A DNA stretch of 64,000 nt from Actinomycetes bacterium. Lineage in GTDB: Bacteria; Actinomycetota; Acidimicrobiia; Acidimicrobiales; Acidimicrobilacustridaceae. The position numbers and the translations under genes were made by a program. Of this stretch, positions 62,298 through 64,000 are shown in pieces. The notes under the pieces were generated by a model. That model saw only the letters and a program-made list of their open reading frames with translations, was not told the origin of the DNA and did no database searches. Numbering within the stretch: position 1 is the stretch's first letter; every line of letters begins with the position of its first letter. The DNA is taken from the NCBI GenBank assembly GCA_029782145.1, contig JAKOVH010000023.1, positions 1 to 64,000 on the forward strand, in the 5' to 3' direction.

Positions 62298-63581
62298 GTG
62301 ACGATCACCGCCGAGCGCCTCGAGCGCCAGACGGATGCGCGGTTCCGCGAGGTCAGGGAGCACACCGAGCGGCTCGCCGCGCCCTTGAGCGCCGAGGACC
62401 AGACCGTCCAGTCGATGCCCGACGTGAGCCCCACCAAGTGGCACCGGGCCCACACCACCTGGTTCTTCGAGGCGTTCGTGCTCGGCCCCCACCAGCCGGG
62501 CTACGAGGTCTTCGACCCCGCCTTCGCCTACCTGTTCAACTCCTACTACGAGGGGATGGGGGAGCGGCACCCCCGCGCCGAGCGCGGCCTGCTCAGCCGC
62601 CCCGGGGTCGCCGAGGTCGCCGCCTACCGGGCCCACGTCGACTCGGCCATGGTCGAGCTGCTCGGGGCGGCTCGCTCCGACGCGGTCGCCGGACTGGTCG
62701 AGCTGGGCCTGCACCACGAGCAGCAGCACCAGGAGCTGCTCGCCATGGACATCAAGCACGTGCTCGGCGTGAGCCCGCTGCACCCCGCCTACGACGAGCG
62801 ACCCGCCCGCCCGGCCGCCCACCGCCCGCTGGGCTGGCTCGAGCACGACGGGGGCCTCGTCGAGGTCGGCCACGACGGCGCCGGCTTCGCGTTCGACAAC
62901 GAGTCACCCCGCCACTCCGCCGTGCTGCGGCCGTTCCTCCTCGCCGACCGCCCGGTGACGTGCGGGGAGTGGCTCGGGTTCATGGCCGACGGCGGCTACC
63001 GACGCCCCGAGCTCTGGCTCTCCGAGGGTTGGGCGTCGGTGACGGCGTCGGGGTGGGAGGCGCCGCTCTACTGGTTCCCCGACGGCGAGGGCGACTGGCT
63101 GGTCCACACCCTGCACGGCGTTCGGCGGGTCGACGCCGACCGGCCGGTGTGCCACGTGAGCCACTACGAGGCCGACGCCTTCGCCCGGTGGGCGGGTGGC
63201 CGGCTCCCGACCGAGCAGGAGTGGGAGGTGGCGGTCGCGGCGCGGCGTGCGGCGTGGACGCTCGCGCACGCCCCCGACGCCCCCGACGCCGGCGACGCAC
63301 CGGAGGAGCTCGAGCCGACGATGCCCGGCGCCGAGGTGTCACCGCTGGCCGTCGGCCAGGTCTGGGAGTGGACCGGCTCGGCCTACCTGCCCTACCCCGG
63401 CTTCCGGCCGGCCGCCGGGGCGGTGGGCGAGTACAACGGCAAGTTCATGGTGAACCAGCACGTGCTGCGCGGCGGCTGCTCGGCCACGCCGCCCGGGCAC
63501 GCCCGACTCACCTACCGCAACTTCTTCCCCTCGGCCTCGCGCTGGGCGTTCAGCGGGGTGCGGCTGGCTCGTGACGAGTAG
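62298..63581 (+). CDS. egtB: Ergothioneine sulfoxide synthase EgtB
   Basis: A 427-aa non-heme iron enzyme that joins a thiol (gamma-Glu-Cys or Cys) to trimethylhistidine with O2. The DinB part (~1-160) has the iron-binding HX3HXE motif in GLHHEQQHQELL, with the other His near PTKWHRAHTTW. The formylglycine-generating-type C-terminal domain (~185-427) has CHVSHYEADAFARWAGGRLPTE, GQVWEWTGSAY and RNFFP(S)ASRWAFSGVR. The partner egtD follows 10 bp later. TACGGT lies 7 nt before the GTG. Confidence 0.93.
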   Translation: MTITAERLERQTDARFREVREHTERLAAPLSAEDQTVQSMPDVSPTKWHRAHTTWFFEAFVLGPHQPGYEVFDPAFAYLFNSYYEGMGERHPRAERGLLSRPGVAEVAAYRAHVDSAMVELLGAARSDAVAGLVELGLHHEQQHQELLAMDIKHVLGVSPLHPAYDERPARPAAHRPLGWLEHDGGLVEVGHDGAGFAFDNESPRHSAVLRPFLLADRPVTCGEWLGFMADGGYRRPELWLSEGWASVTASGWEAPLYWFPDGEGDWLVHTLHGVRRVDADRPVCHVSHYEADAFARWAGGRLPTEQEWEVAVAARRAAWTLAHAPDAPDAGDAPEELEPTMPGAEVSPLAVGQVWEWTGSAYLPYPGFRPAAGAVGEYNGKFMVNQHVLRGGCSATPPGHARLTYRNFFPSASRWAFSGVRLARDE

Positions 63582-63591
63582 CCGGGAAACC

Positions 63592-64000
63592 ATGTCGGAC
63601 CTCACCATCGAGGTCCACCTCGGTCCCGACGACCGGCGGGTGGCGCTCGAGCGCGACGTGCGCGAGGGGTTGACCCGGCGGCCCAAGAGCCTGCCGCCCG
63701 TGTGGTTCTACGACGAGCGCGGCAGCCGGCTCTTCGACGAGATCACCCGGCTGCCCGAGTACTACCCCACGCGGGCCGAGCGCGAGATCCTGGTGCGCCA
63801 CGCCGCCGAGATCGTCCGCACGGCCGGGGTGTCGACGCTGGTCGAGCTGGGCTCGGGCACCTCGGAGAAGACCCGGCTCCTGCTCGACGCCATGGCGGAG
63901 GCCGACCTGCTCGGGTCCTTCGTGCCCTTCGACGTGAGCGAGGAGGTGCTCACCGCCGCCGCCGTGGCGATCGGGTCGGCCTACGGCTGCCGCGTCCACG
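63592..64000 (+). CDS. egtD: L-histidine N-alpha-methyltransferase EgtD, 5' part
   Basis: The first 136 codons of EgtD; the gene runs off the window. It shows the family start VREGLTRRPKSLPPVWFYDERGSRLFDEI, then LPEYYPTRAEREIL and the SAM-binding start LVELGSGTSEKT. EgtD makes trimethylhistidine (hercynine) from histidine with SAM, the substrate of EgtB. The ATG is 10 bp after the egtB stop, so they form an operon. egtA, egtC and egtE are not in the window. Confidence 0.92.
   Translation, partial: MSDLTIEVHLGPDDRRVALERDVREGLTRRPKSLPPVWFYDERGSRLFDEITRLPEYYPTRAEREILVRHAAEIVRTAGVSTLVELGSGTSEKTRLLLDAMAEADLLGSFVPFDVSEEVLTAAAVAIGSAYGCRVH

Overview
The window is very GC-rich, densely packed DNA from an actinobacterium. 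An Acidimicrobiia-type organism (Iamia/Ilumatobacter-like) fits best: an F420-type luciferase-fold enzyme, a DUF222/HNH '13E12' protein, DUF1918, TIGR03086 proteins, EgtB/EgtD, many CoA-thioester and P450 genes, frequent GTG starts, and many start codons placed 6-8 nt after a TAnnnT box (a leaderless-transcript signature). The lineage is inferred from gene content only. I saw no rRNA, tRNA or CRISPR.

Layout. 1-5.2 kb: end of a DNRLRE surface protein, a phosphoesterase lipoprotein, an N-acyl-D-amino-acid deacylase-like amidohydrolase, DUF1918 and a HAD-ATPase fusion. 5.3-10.8 kb: a five-gene, translationally coupled cluster of an acetyl-CoA synthetase-like enzyme, 2-oxoacid dehydrogenase E1 alpha, E1 beta and E2, and an acyl carrier protein. 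10.8-15.8 kb: a phosphoribosyltransferase-hydrolase fusion, then the peroxide-stress set oxyR, ahpF, ahpC with a candidate OxyR operator and an ahpC/ahpF hairpin. 16-20.4 kb: DUF1697, a double-domain CoA transferase and an NlpC/P60 hydrolase. 20.4-24.4 kb: a two-component system with a small envelope protein, divergent from a secreted repeat protein, with 11-bp direct repeats between. 24.4-42.6 kb: oxidative and hydrolytic catabolic genes (Baeyer-Villiger-type monooxygenase, two P450s, SDR, class II aldolase, GMC oxidoreductase, amidase, esterase, pirin) with repair and kinase-like genes.

42.6-53.6 kb: DEAD-box helicase, S4 protein, MerR, DUF3237, a 13E12-type HNH element flanked by 79-bp direct repeats, an LLM oxidoreductase with a TetR regulator, a thioesterase, a nitronate monooxygenase preceded by a truncated copy of its own 5' end, and a cyclic 2,3-diphosphoglycerate synthetase-family protein. 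53.7-64 kb: DUF2207 protein, TIGR03086/WYL divergent pair, F420-type LLM enzyme, GDT1 transporter, enoyl-CoA hydratase, adenosine deaminase-family enzyme, thioesterase, and egtB with the start of egtD (ergothioneine).

Most of the window is ordinary chromosomal backbone. The parts most worth follow-up are the PDH-like/ACP operon with an altered E2 catalytic motif, the repeat-flanked HNH element, the partial nitronate monooxygenase duplication with a lower-GC insert, a 56-bp near-perfect palindrome at 31.6 kb, and the recurrent leaderless promoter layout.
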